Of a stretch of 64,000 nucleotides of DNA, positions 1-8,210 are shown piece by piece. The stretch covers positions 1-64,000 of the forward strand of contig NZ_CP044424.1 of the NCBI RefSeq assembly GCF_008824185.1, given 5' to 3'. Every line of letters starts with the position of its first letter. Within the stretch, counting starts at the first letter, position 1. The stretch is from Paracoccus pantotrophus. GTDB lineage: Bacteria > Pseudomonadota > Alphaproteobacteria > Rhodobacterales > Rhodobacteraceae. The translations under genes were made by a program, and so were the position numbers. The notes beneath the pieces were generated by a model. That model was not told the origin of the DNA, did not search any database, and worked only from the letters and a program-made list of their open reading frames with translations.

Positions 1-1851
1 ATGAATCGCTTTCTGAAACTGACCTCGGCCAGTGTTCTGGCCCTCGCCTGCGTCGCGGCGATGGCCCATGCCGAGACCAGCCCCGTCACCTGGGAGGACA
101 TCCTGAACGACGCCGAGACCACCGACGACGTGCTGATGTATGGGCTGGGGGTGGGTGCGCAGCGCTATTCCGCGCTCGACCAGATCAATGCCGAGACGGT
201 CAAGCACCTGCGCCCGGCCTGGTCGTTTTCCTTTGGCGACGAAAAGCAGCGCGGCCAGGAAACCCAGGCGCTGGTGCATGACGGGGTGATCTACGTCACC
301 GGGTCCTATTCCCGGATGTGGGCGCTGGACGCCAGGACCGGCAAGCGGCTGTGGAAGTTCGAGGCCCGCCTGCCCGAGGACATCCGCCCCTGCTGCGACG
401 TGGTGAACCGCGGCGCGGCGATCTATGGCGACAAGGTCTTTTTCGGCACGCTGGACGCCAGCATCTATGCGCTGAACAAGGACACCGGCAAGGTCGTCTG
501 GCGCAAGAAGTTCGAGGACCACAAGATCGGCTACACGATGACCGGCGCGCCGACCATCGTGAAGGACAAGGAGACCGGCCGCGTCATGCTGATCCACGGC
601 AGCTCGGGCGACGAGTTCGGCGTGGTCGGCAAGCTCTATGCCCGCGATGTCGAAACCGGCGAGGAGATCTGGATGCGGCCCTTTGTCGAGGGGCACAAGG
701 GCACGCTGGCTGGCGCGGAGGGCACCGTCACCGGCGATCCAGCCGCGCCGAGCTGGCCGAACAATCCCGACGGCAGCAAGGTCGAGGCCTGGAGCCACGG
801 CGGCGGCGCGCCCTGGCAATCGGCCAGCTACGACCCCGAGACCAACACCATCGTCGTCGGCGCCGGCAACCCCGCCCCCTGGAACACCTGGGCGCGCACG
901 CCGGGCGACAGCCTGTATACCTCGGGCCAGGCCTATGTCGATCCCTCGAACGGCGAGCTGGTCGGCTTCTACCAGCACACACCGAACGACGCCTGGGACT
1001 TTTCCGGCAACAACGAGATCATCCTGTTCGACTACAAGGACAAGGACGGCAAGACCCATCGCGCCGGCGCCCATGCCGACCGCAACGGCTTCTTCTATGT
1101 CACCGACATCGAGGCGCTGTCGAAGCGCGGCGGCGAGATCAACCGGCCGACGGCGCTGCTCAACGCCTTCCCCTTCGTCGACGGCATCACCTGGGCCAAG
1201 GGCATCGACCTGAAGACCGGCCGCCCGATCGAGAACGAGGGCCAGCGCCCGCCCCTGCCCGCCGAGGGCGAGACCAAGGGCGCCAGCATCGAGGTCTCGC
1301 CCCCCTTCCTGGGCGGCAAGAACTGGAACCCGATGTCCTACAGCCAGAAGACCGGGCTGTTCTATGTGCCGGCGAACCACTGGACCGAGGATTACTGGAC
1401 CGAGAACGTCACCTATCAGGCCGGCGCCGCCTATCTGGGCCAGGGCTTCCGCATCAAGCGGCTTTACGACGACCATATCGGCACGCTGCGCGCCTTCGAC
1501 CCGACCACCGGCGAGAAGAAATGGGAGCACAAGGAGGAATTCCCGCTATGGGCCGGCACGCTGGCCACGGCCGGCAACCTGGTCTTCACCGGCACCTCGG
1601 ACGGTTTCGTCAAGGGCTTCGACGCCGAGACCGGCGCGGAGCTGTGGAAGTTCAACACCGGCTCGGGGATCGTCTCGTCCCCGATCACCTGGGAAATGGA
1701 CGGCAAGCAATACCTGGGCATCGCTTCGGGCTATGGCGGCGCGGTGCCGCTGTGGGGCGGCGACATGGCGACGCTGACCACCCAGGTCAGCCAGGGCGGC
1801 TCGTTCTGGGTCTTCGAGATCCCCGAAGAGTTGCTGACCGCCTCGAAGTGA
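1..1851 (+). CDS. PQQ-dependent alcohol dehydrogenase (quinoprotein, methanol/ethanol family)
   Basis: Periplasmic quinoprotein that should oxidise primary alcohols to aldehydes with PQQ and pass electrons to a cytochrome c. Residues 1-24 form a Sec signal peptide ending AHA. An eight-bladed PQQ propeller follows. It has the vicinal cysteine pair C131-C132 (CCDVVNRG), N290 in GNPAPWN, and the catalytic-base region AWDFSGNNE with D333. Position 335 is Ser rather than the extra Asp found in lanthanide-dependent XoxF/PedH enzymes, so a calcium-dependent ExaA/PedE-like enzyme is the better fit. The 616-residue length suits a type I enzyme without a fused haem domain, and no cytochrome c gene lies downstream. 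The regulators at 3001-7118 suggest two-component control. Substrate is inferred; the family assignment is firm. Confidence 0.93.
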   Translation: MNRFLKLTSASVLALACVAAMAHAETSPVTWEDILNDAETTDDVLMYGLGVGAQRYSALDQINAETVKHLRPAWSFSFGDEKQRGQETQALVHDGVIYVTGSYSRMWALDARTGKRLWKFEARLPEDIRPCCDVVNRGAAIYGDKVFFGTLDASIYALNKDTGKVVWRKKFEDHKIGYTMTGAPTIVKDKETGRVMLIHGSSGDEFGVVGKLYARDVETGEEIWMRPFVEGHKGTLAGAEGTVTGDPAAPSWPNNPDGSKVEAWSHGGGAPWQSASYDPETNTIVVGAGNPAPWNTWARTPGDSLYTSGQAYVDPSNGELVGFYQHTPNDAWDFSGNNEIILFDYKDKDGKTHRAGAHADRNGFFYVTDIEALSKRGGEINRPTALLNAFPFVDGITWAKGIDLKTGRPIENEGQRPPLPAEGETKGASIEVSPPFLGGKNWNPMSYSQKTGLFYVPANHWTEDYWTENVTYQAGAAYLGQGFRIKRLYDDHIGTLRAFDPTTGEKKWEHKEEFPLWAGTLATAGNLVFTGTSDGFVKGFDAETGAELWKFNTGSGIVSSPITWEMDGKQYLGIASGYGGAVPLWGGDMATLTTQVSQGGSFWVFEIPEELLTASK

Positions 1852-1870
1852 GGCAGCCGCCGAAACCGGG

Positions 1871-1893
1871 CGGGCGGGGTTGGTCCCCGCCCG
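1871..1893 (+). terminator. Strong GC hairpin after the alcohol dehydrogenase gene
   Basis: The arms CGGGCGGGG and CCCCGCCCG form a 9-bp perfect stem with a 5-base loop, 20 bases after the dehydrogenase stop codon and before the pentapeptide gene. There is no proper T-tract, so it may attenuate or stabilise the mRNA end rather than act as a classical terminator. Confidence 0.5.
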
Positions 1894-1924
1894 GCCTTCA
1901 CCCTCGATCCAAGGGATCCCGAAG

Positions 1925-2545
1925 ATGCTCAGAAGCCTGACCTTCCTTGCCGCCCTGGCCCTCGCCTCCGGGGTCCATGCGGCCAATTCCGAACAGACCG
2001 GCGGCAGCTGGCCGGTCATCGTCGACGAGCCGACCCCGCGCGAAGGGCCGCTGGTCATCAGCACCTGCGAGATCAGGCCCGGCGCCGCCTGCCCCGGCGC
2101 CGACCTGCGCCATGCCGACCTGCGCGGGCTGAAGCTGAACGGCATTGATCTGAAGGGCGCGAACCTGATGCGGGCCAACCTGTTCGGGGCCGAGCTGAAG
2201 GGCGCCGACCTGACCGGCGCCGACCTGCGCGGCGCGAACCTGCAGATGGGGCAGCTGCAAGGCGTGGTCATGCGCGACGCCGACCTGACCGGCGCCAACC
2301 TGGACTATACCCGGATGGCCGGCGCCGACCTGTCGGGCGCGAACCTGACCGCCGCCACGCTCGAGGCGGCCATGGCGCCCAAGTCGAAATTCGTCGGCGC
2401 CAGGCTGATCGGCGCGAACCTGATGGAGACCAAGTTCTACAACGCCGATTTCGCCGAGGCGCTGCTGGAGGGCAACCACGCCCCCTATGCCATCTGGGAG
2501 GGGGTGCATATGGAGAACTGCACGGGATGCCCCGTGGACTGGTGA
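1925..2545 (+). CDS. Secreted pentapeptide-repeat protein
   Basis: The ATG at 1925 is preferred over an upstream in-frame GTG because it begins a clean signal peptide (MLRSLTFLAALALASGVHA). After a short linker, from about residue 48 onward, the protein is built of tandem A(D/N)LxG-type pentapeptides (GADL, GANL, GAEL), which fold as a right-handed beta-helix. Two Cys near the C-terminus (NCTGCPVDW) and two near residues 50-55 could form disulfides, consistent with a periplasmic location. Secreted pentapeptide proteins are sometimes found next to quinoprotein dehydrogenases. The biochemical role is unknown; the position suggests accessory function for the dehydrogenase. It overlaps the next gene. 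Confidence 0.85.
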   Translation: MLRSLTFLAALALASGVHAANSEQTGGSWPVIVDEPTPREGPLVISTCEIRPGAACPGADLRHADLRGLKLNGIDLKGANLMRANLFGAELKGADLTGADLRGANLQMGQLQGVVMRDADLTGANLDYTRMAGADLSGANLTAATLEAAMAPKSKFVGARLIGANLMETKFYNADFAEALLEGNHAPYAIWEGVHMENCTGCPVDW

Positions 2546-2931
2546 TCCTGGCCGCGGCGGCGCTGGCTGCCACGCCGGCGCCCGGGCTCGACCTGGCCGC
2601 CGCACTCGGCACCTGCCGGGCCGAGGCGGACGAGGCCCTGCGGCTGGCCTGCTACGACCGGCTCGCCGCCCGGAAACCGGCGCTGGAGCATCGCGGCGCC
2701 GGCAACCGGGTGCTGCCGCGCTTCGATCTGGACGGGCCGGCGCGGCTGGTCTTCGAAAGCACGGATGCGATCATGGTGGTCTATCTGCTGGACGCATCGG
2801 GCGCGGTGATCCAGAATCTGCACCAGGCCGGGGCCGGCGCGGGCTCGTTCCTGATCCAGAAGCCGGGGCGCTACGGCATCCAGGTCAACGCCTCGGGCGG
2901 CTGGCTGATCCGGCTGGAAGACCCGGGGTGA
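2527..2931 (+). CDS. Small secreted protein of unknown function
   Basis: A 134-residue protein starting inside the end of the pentapeptide gene (19-base overlap), which indicates translational coupling. The N-terminus (MPRGLVILAAAALAATPAPG) is a likely signal peptide. It is followed by CRAEADEALRLACYDRLAA, a Cys-x(n)-C-Y-D-x-L-A signature seen in several small periplasmic proteins. The C-terminal half is predicted beta-rich (RLVFESTDAIMVVYLLDASG and later SFLIQKPGRYGIQVNASGG). No enzyme motif is visible. Function unknown; likely part of the same periplasmic module as the dehydrogenase. Confidence 0.7.
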   Translation: MPRGLVILAAAALAATPAPGLDLAAALGTCRAEADEALRLACYDRLAARKPALEHRGAGNRVLPRFDLDGPARLVFESTDAIMVVYLLDASGAVIQNLHQAGAGAGSFLIQKPGRYGIQVNASGGWLIRLEDPG

Positions 2932-3000
2932 CGGCCCCGCCGCGCTTCACAGCCCCGCCGCCCGCCCCTAGACTCGACCCATTCCAGCCGAGGCAGCCAG

Positions 3001-3741
3001 ATGAGCAGAACGATGGAACAAGCCCAGCAACCCCCGCCGACGATCCGGCCGCTGAACACCGCGCTGATCGTGGACGACCACCCGCTGTTCTGCGACGCGC
3101 TGTCGATGACGCTGACCGGCCCGGTCGGCATCGCCCGGGTCGAGGCCGTGGGCAGCCTGGCCGAGGCGCTGGACCGCATGGCGCGCGAGCCGGTCCCGGA
3201 TGTGATCGTGCTGGACCTGCACCTGCCCGACGTGAACGGGCTGGAAGGCGTGGTGTGCATGCGCCAGGCGGCGGCCGAGCGGCCGATCATCGTGGTCTCG
3301 TCCATGGACGAACGCCGGGTGGTGCGCGGCGCGCTGCTGGCCGGGGTCAGCGCCTATGTGCCCAAGCACGCCCCGCGCGAGGCCTTCCGCGAGGCCTTCG
3401 CCGCCATCGCCCGCGGCGAGGTGCATGCCAGCCGGCTGGCGCTGGACAATGCCACCCCCAGCCTGGCCGAGGAGGCGCTGGCGCGGCTCGCCTCGCTGAC
3501 CCGGCAGCAGGCGCGGATCCTGCAGCTGATCAGCACCGGGCTGCTGAACAAGCAGATCGCGCATGAGCTGTCGATCGCCGAGACCACGGTCAAGGCGCAT
3601 GTCACCGCCATCATGCGCAAGCTGCGGGTGCAGACCCGCACCCAGGCGGTGCTGTTCGCCCAGGACATCAGCTTCAACGCCATGACCGCCGAGGCGAGGG
3701 CCGAGATCGCAGGCCATGACAGCGAGGGAGTGAACCGCTAA
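3001..3741 (+). CDS. LuxR/NarL-family response regulator
   Basis: Two-component response regulator of 246 residues. An N-terminal receiver domain (about residues 20-140) carries the acidic pair in VDDHP and the phospho-acceptor D72 in VLDLHLPDVNG. A C-terminal LuxR-type helix-turn-helix lies at about residues 160-222 (LTRQQARILQLISTGLLNKQIA then TVKAHVTAIMRKL). The context (quinoprotein dehydrogenase, FIST protein, hybrid kinase) resembles the ErbR/ErcS' region that controls ethanol oxidation in Pseudomonas and the FlhSR system of Paracoccus. Its probable job is activation of alcohol oxidation genes; that target is inferred. Confidence 0.9.
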   Translation: MSRTMEQAQQPPPTIRPLNTALIVDDHPLFCDALSMTLTGPVGIARVEAVGSLAEALDRMAREPVPDVIVLDLHLPDVNGLEGVVCMRQAAAERPIIVVSSMDERRVVRGALLAGVSAYVPKHAPREAFREAFAAIARGEVHASRLALDNATPSLAEEALARLASLTRQQARILQLISTGLLNKQIAHELSIAETTVKAHVTAIMRKLRVQTRTQAVLFAQDISFNAMTAEARAEIAGHDSEGVNR

Positions 3742-3780
3742 GCCTGACGGAGGAGGCGCGACAGCGGAAGGGAGGCCGGG

Positions 3781-4935
3781 GTGAGCGCAGCGCAGGATTG
3801 CATCGCGCGGGCCAGCGCGCCGGCGCAGGACGCCGACGTGACCGGCCGGCTGGCGCGGGGCCTTGGTCCCGGGCCCTTCGCGCTGGTCATGCTCTTTGTC
3901 TCGCCCCGGGCCGACGTCGCGCGCATCGCTGCCGAGACCGCGGCGCGCCTGCCCGCCGCCCATGTCGTCGGCTGTACCACCGCCGGCGAGATCTCGGAGG
4001 CGGGCTATGACGAAGGCGCGGTGCTGGCGCTGGGATTCCCCTCGCGACTTTTCGCAGCTGAGGTGCTGGAGCTGACCGACCTCGACCGCCTGTCGCGCAG
4101 CGCCGCGGCGGCGGCCTTCCTGCAACTGCGCCAGGATCTCGCGGGTGCGCAGGCGCATCTGCCGCATGAATTCGCCCTGCTGCTGGTCGACGGGCTGTCG
4201 CTTTGCGAGGACGACCTGGCCTCGGCACTGGCGGCCGGCTCGGGCCATGTGCCGCTGATCGGCGGATCGGCCGGGGACGGGCTGCGATTCCGGGAAACGC
4301 TGGTCCTGCATCGCGGCCGGGCGCTGCGCAACGCGGCGGTGCTGTCGGTGCTGCGCGGGCTTTGCCCGGTGCGGGCGCTGAACATGGACCACCTGCACCC
4401 GACCGAGCGGCGCATGGTGGTAACCCGGGCCGACCCCGCCGCCCGCATCGTGCAGCGCATCAATGCCGAGCCGGCGGCGCGTGAATACGCCCGCATCCTG
4501 GGCAAGGATCCGGCGCTGATCGACTACCTGACCTTTGCCGCGCATCCGCTCGCCGTGCGGGTCGGCGGCCGCTATCACGTGCGGGCGGTGCAACGCGTGC
4601 TGCCTTCGGGCGAGTTGCTGTTCTTTTCGGCCATCGACGCGGGCGTGGTGCTGGCGCTGACCGAGCCCGAGGACCTGCCCGCGCATCTGGACAGGCGGCT
4701 GTCGCAGCTGGCCGGGCCGGTGCCGCCGGTGGCGGTGCTGGGCTTCGACTGCGTGCTGCGCCGCATCGAGGCCGAGCAGAAGCAGCTGGGCGGTGCCGTT
4801 TCGGAAGTGCTGCGCCGGCATCGCGTCTGGGGCTTTTCCACCTATGGCGAGCAATTCGGCCCGCTGCATGTCAACCACACCCTGACCGGCTGCGCGATCT
4901 ACCCGCCGGGGACGCAACTGGCGGAGCCCGGCTGA
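3781..4935 (+). CDS. FIST-domain sensor protein
   Basis: A 384-residue cytoplasmic protein with FIST_N (about 30-200, including VVGCTTAGEISEAGYDEGAV) and FIST_C (about 220-365, including GFDCVLRRIEAEQKQL and VWGFSTYGEQFGP). FIST domains are predicted small-ligand sensors coupled to signal transduction. The GTG start at 3781 is preceded by a GGGAGG ribosome-binding site. Its stop overlaps the next start as TGATG, so it is translationally coupled to the hybrid kinase, and the two probably work as a ligand sensor plus kinase. The same pairing occurs in the Pseudomonas ethanol-oxidation regulon (PA1975/ErcS' type). Confidence 0.88.
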   Translation: MSAAQDCIARASAPAQDADVTGRLARGLGPGPFALVMLFVSPRADVARIAAETAARLPAAHVVGCTTAGEISEAGYDEGAVLALGFPSRLFAAEVLELTDLDRLSRSAAAAAFLQLRQDLAGAQAHLPHEFALLLVDGLSLCEDDLASALAAGSGHVPLIGGSAGDGLRFRETLVLHRGRALRNAAVLSVLRGLCPVRALNMDHLHPTERRMVVTRADPAARIVQRINAEPAAREYARILGKDPALIDYLTFAAHPLAVRVGGRYHVRAVQRVLPSGELLFFSAIDAGVVLALTEPEDLPAHLDRRLSQLAGPVPPVAVLGFDCVLRRIEAEQKQLGGAVSEVLRRHRVWGFSTYGEQFGPLHVNHTLTGCAIYPPGTQLAEPG

Positions 4936-7118
4936 TGGCGCGCATCTCGGACTGGCTCATCGACCGTAACGACGATGCCGGGCAGAACCTGGAGAAGCTG
5001 CTGGTCATCGCCGAGGTGCTGATGCGCCATTCCGAGGAGCGCCGGGACGAGAACAACGCCGCCTTCGAGGAATTCCGCCGCGCCGCCCTGCTGGAGGAGC
5101 GCGTCCGCCAGCGCACCTGCGATCTCGAGGCGACGCTGGAGCGGCTGAACGCCGCCAATGCCACCGCCGAGTGCGCCCGCCGCGACCTGTCGCAGGCCAT
5201 CGAGGCGATCGAGGAAGGCTTCGCGCTGTTCGACGCCGAGGACCGGCTGGTGCTGTGCAACAGCCGCTTCTGCGCCGACCTGCCGGATGTGCGCCCGGCG
5301 CTTGTCCCCGGCATCGGCTTCGCGGCCTATGTCGAGCTGCTGGGCCGGTCGCGGCAGGTGCTGCTGCCCGAGGGGCTGACCGCCGACGGCTGGATCGCCC
5401 AGCGGATGCGGCGCCACGAGCAGCCGCAGCATTTCAACATCGGCCTGACCGGCGACCGATGGATCCAGGTCAGCGAGCAGCGCACGCTCGACGGCGGCAC
5501 GGTGGTCCTGCATACCGACGTGACCCGCATCATCCGCACCGAGCGTATCGAGCATGGCAAGCTGCTGGACAACCAGGCGCGGATGATCCGCGCGACGCTG
5601 GAGCATATCAACCAGGGCGTCGGCATCTTCGACGCCTATGGCGCGCTGATCGGCTGGAACCAGCGGCTCGCGGACCTGCTGGAGATCCCCGCGGCGCTGA
5701 TGCATCGCGGGCTGAGCTTCGAGCGGCTGGCAGTGCGGATGCTGTATCAGGCCCGCTTCAACGAAGGCTTCTCGGCCTCGCAGCTGCGCGAATGGGTGCG
5801 GATGCGCGGCGCGCGCCTGCCCCTGTCCTTCGAGCTCTGGCACGCCTCGGGGGTCATCCTGGACGTGCATGGCCGCGAGATGCCCGAGCGCGGCTTCGTG
5901 ATGTCCTTTACCGATGTCACGCGCGAACGGCTGGCGATCCATTCCATGCTGCGGGCCAAGGCCACGCTGGAAGCCCGCGTCACCGCCCGGACCGAGGAGC
6001 TGGCCGCGGCGCTGGCCAATGCCGAGCGCGCGAATTCCGCCCGCGTGCGCTTCGTCGCGGCGGCCAGCCACGACCTGCTGCAGCCGCTCTCGGCCGCCAA
6101 GCTCTTCGTCGCCTCGGCCCGCGACGATGCCGGCGACAGCGCCCTGCGCGCCACGCTGGAAAAGGCGCATAACGCGCTTCTCAGCGTCGAGGGCATCCTG
6201 GGAGCGCTGCTGGACCTGTCGCGGCTGGAATCCGGCGGCACCGAGATCGAGATCGCGCCCCTGTCGATGGAGCTGCTGCTGGCGCAGCTGACCGACGAAT
6301 TCGCGCCGCTTGCCGCCGCCAAGGGCCTGGGACTGCGCATCATGCCCTGCCAACTGGCGGTGGAAAGCGACGCGGCCTATCTGCGGCGCATCCTGCAGAA
6401 CCTGATCGGCAATGCCATCCGCTACACGCAAGCCGGGCGGGTGCTGGTCGGCGTGCGCCGCCAGGGCGGCAGCCTGCGCATCGAGGTCCACGACACCGGC
6501 CCCGGCATCGCGCCCGAGCACCAGCAGGCGATCTTCCGCGAGTTCCACCGCGTCGAGGGCACCGCCTCGGCCGCGCACGGCATGGGGCTGGGCCTGGCCA
6601 TCGTCGAGCGCGCCTGCGCGCTGCTGGACCACCGGCTGCGGCTGCATTCGGTGCCGGGCCGCGGCACCCGCTTCTCGGTCGAGCTGCCCCTGGCGCATGA
6701 CCTGCCCCGCGCCGGCAGCAAGGCCCCCGCCGCCACGCCCCCGCCCGAGGCGGGCATGGACCGCATTGTGCTGCTGGTCGAGAATGACGAAGACCTGCGC
6801 AGCGCCATCGCGCAGCTGCTGGAACGCCGCGGCGTCGAGGTGGTCGAGGCCGCCAGCGGCAGCGAGGCGCTGACCCTGGTCGAGGAGATGGGCGTCATCC
6901 CCGACATCTACCTCTTGGACCAGCAGCTGGGCGACGGCCCCAGCGGCGTCGAGACGGCGCAGGCGCTGCACCGCCGCTTCGGCTTGCGCCCGACCCGCAT
7001 CATCACCGCCGACCGCAGCCCCGAAACCCGGCGCGCCGCCGGCCAGGCCGGGCTGCAGATCCTCTTCAAGCCCATCGACCCCGAGACGCTGGAGGCCTTC
7101 GTCTGCCAGCCCGGCTGA
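4935..7118 (+). CDS. Hybrid sensor histidine kinase with C-terminal receiver (ErcS'/FlhS-like)
   Basis: A 727-residue soluble hybrid kinase; no transmembrane segment is evident. A coiled region (about 25-85) is followed by two PAS-like domains (about 85-195 and 215-335) and a coiled linker. HisKA follows with the phospho-acceptor H379 in AAASHDLLQPLSAAK, then an HATPase domain (NLIGNAIRYTQAG, DTGPGIAP, GMGLGLAIVERAC) and a C-terminal receiver with D662 (YLLDQQLGDG). Lacking membrane anchors, it presumably senses a cytoplasmic signal, perhaps through the FIST protein encoded immediately upstream. Together with the LuxR regulator at 3001 it forms a plausible two-component control circuit for alcohol oxidation. 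Confidence 0.92.
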   Translation: MARISDWLIDRNDDAGQNLEKLLVIAEVLMRHSEERRDENNAAFEEFRRAALLEERVRQRTCDLEATLERLNAANATAECARRDLSQAIEAIEEGFALFDAEDRLVLCNSRFCADLPDVRPALVPGIGFAAYVELLGRSRQVLLPEGLTADGWIAQRMRRHEQPQHFNIGLTGDRWIQVSEQRTLDGGTVVLHTDVTRIIRTERIEHGKLLDNQARMIRATLEHINQGVGIFDAYGALIGWNQRLADLLEIPAALMHRGLSFERLAVRMLYQARFNEGFSASQLREWVRMRGARLPLSFELWHASGVILDVHGREMPERGFVMSFTDVTRERLAIHSMLRAKATLEARVTARTEELAAALANAERANSARVRFVAAASHDLLQPLSAAKLFVASARDDAGDSALRATLEKAHNALLSVEGILGALLDLSRLESGGTEIEIAPLSMELLLAQLTDEFAPLAAAKGLGLRIMPCQLAVESDAAYLRRILQNLIGNAIRYTQAGRVLVGVRRQGGSLRIEVHDTGPGIAPEHQQAIFREFHRVEGTASAAHGMGLGLAIVERACALLDHRLRLHSVPGRGTRFSVELPLAHDLPRAGSKAPAATPPPEAGMDRIVLLVENDEDLRSAIAQLLERRGVEVVEAASGSEALTLVEEMGVIPDIYLLDQQLGDGPSGVETAQALHRRFGLRPTRIITADRSPETRRAAGQAGLQILFKPIDPETLEAFVCQPG

Positions 7119-7691
7119 GCCGGCGCCGAAGCCTCAGCCCGCGGCGCGGCGACCGATGTTGTGTGACACGAATATCTGCACTAAGGCGGAAGACATCGGA
7201 GGACGTCGGAAGACCCCGGATGCGAAGTGGTGCGAAGATCCGCGAAAGCCCAACCAATTGGGCAAAAAATGCAAACTCATTGGGTGTCTACTGGCAAGTG
7301 GACCATCGCCCTGTTGACGGAGATCATGTGCGTTGGCCCGTTCGGCTGAGACAGCTGAAGCCACAAGCCGTGGAACGTCGCGATGCGCCGCAGCCTTCGC
7401 GTCGATGCGTCGCTGGCCTTCCTGAACCCGCGAAGCGCACTCGCGTTCAGCACCAATGCGTAACAATAGGGCACAGCCTATAAAGACACAGACTTGGGCC
7501 CACTCGATGCTGGCCGGATCGACTGGCTGAAAGGGGCATGTGGGGTGATAGCAGATCGCGAGACCCATAACGCCGAAGTCGCGATGAAAGCGGGCAAAAG
7601 CTATATAAGCGTGACGACATTAGGCGTCTGCGACCGGGTGGCCAACCTTTCGGCTGCGAGCGAGTGAAAGCGGCCCGCGCCCGTCGCCTGG

Positions 7692-7889
7692 CTAAGCAGG
7701 GTCTTTGATACCTGCGATAAGATCCGGGCGGAAGCCAGCCCAGTGCGTGTCGCCGGCGACGACGACAGGCGCCTGGCGATAGCCGAGGGCGACGACCTGC
7801 TTCATGGCTTCGTCATCCGTGGTCAGGTCGACCAGCTGGTAGCCGATGCCCTTGGTGCTGGTTCTCATCAGGATCGGCACCGGCTTGCA
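7692..7889 (-). pseudogene. nrdH: nrdH (glutaredoxin-like protein) 3' remnant
   Basis: Read leftward, the frame gives KGIGYQLVDLTTDDEAMKQV, then LGYRQAPVVVAGDTHWAGFRPD, which matches the second half of NrdH redoxins (the VDL, GYxQAPVVV and HWxGFRPD motifs). The redox-active CxxC half is missing: the preceding codons read CKPVPILMRTST with a stop just upstream, so it is truncated or frameshifted and has no start. No nrdI, nrdE or nrdF is nearby. It is a decayed fragment, presumably from a chromosomal-type nrd operon. Confidence 0.75.
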
Positions 7890-7957
7890 TTAAGCTTCGG
7901 CACCCAGTCGCATGACCTTCGGCACCGGGAGCCACTGAAGTACCGCTCGCAGCGTTA

Positions 7958-8010
7958 GCGAAGGCGAGAAGCGCGGAGACCCCAGCTATCGCAGCGGTTC
8001 TCGCCTTCGC
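7958..8010. repeat. 13-bp inverted repeat
   Basis: GCGAAGGCGAGAA at 7958-7970 and its exact complement TTCTCGCCTTCGC at 7998-8010, separated by 27 bases. It could be a hairpin in RNA or the end of a small mobile element; no terminator T-tract follows. Confidence 0.55.
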
Positions 8011-8210
8011 GGTTACGGAAAGCATCGAGGAAGAATGGGCGGAAAGCGGTCTGACGGCAATGCGGCACGGCAAACGCAGCAAGAGCGCCAGAGCCGCCGC
8101 TCAACCGGCGCGCAGCGTGTGCGGTGAAGCGCCGATATTCGCGTGCATACTTACTGCTAAGGGAAGTACCCCGCGGGGGGATCGGCTGGTTCCGGTCACC
8201 ATATCCCTCG

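Larger units (their letters stand above)
7119..8210. other. Gene-poor boundary region, decayed DNA
   Basis: About 1.1 kb with no convincing intact gene between the alcohol-oxidation cluster and the defence island. Apart from a broken nrdH-like fragment and one long inverted repeat (listed separately), I see only short incoherent frames. The shift in composition from the very GC-rich 1-7118 block suggests the edge of an acquired segment. Confidence 0.6.

Noticed and set aside
318..1940. A 540-codon frame inside the alcohol dehydrogenase gene
   Set aside because: Out-of-frame shadow of the quinoprotein, Arg-rich and motif-free.
2968..6971. Long minus-strand frames (about 650 and 690 codons) over the two-component cluster
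   Set aside because: Antisense to FIST, kinase and regulator genes; Gln/His/Arg-rich and without motifs.
7119..7680. Possible tRNA or integrase attachment site at the island edge
   Set aside because: No cloverleaf, no T-arm consensus and no integrase gene nearby; no matching direct repeat found by eye.
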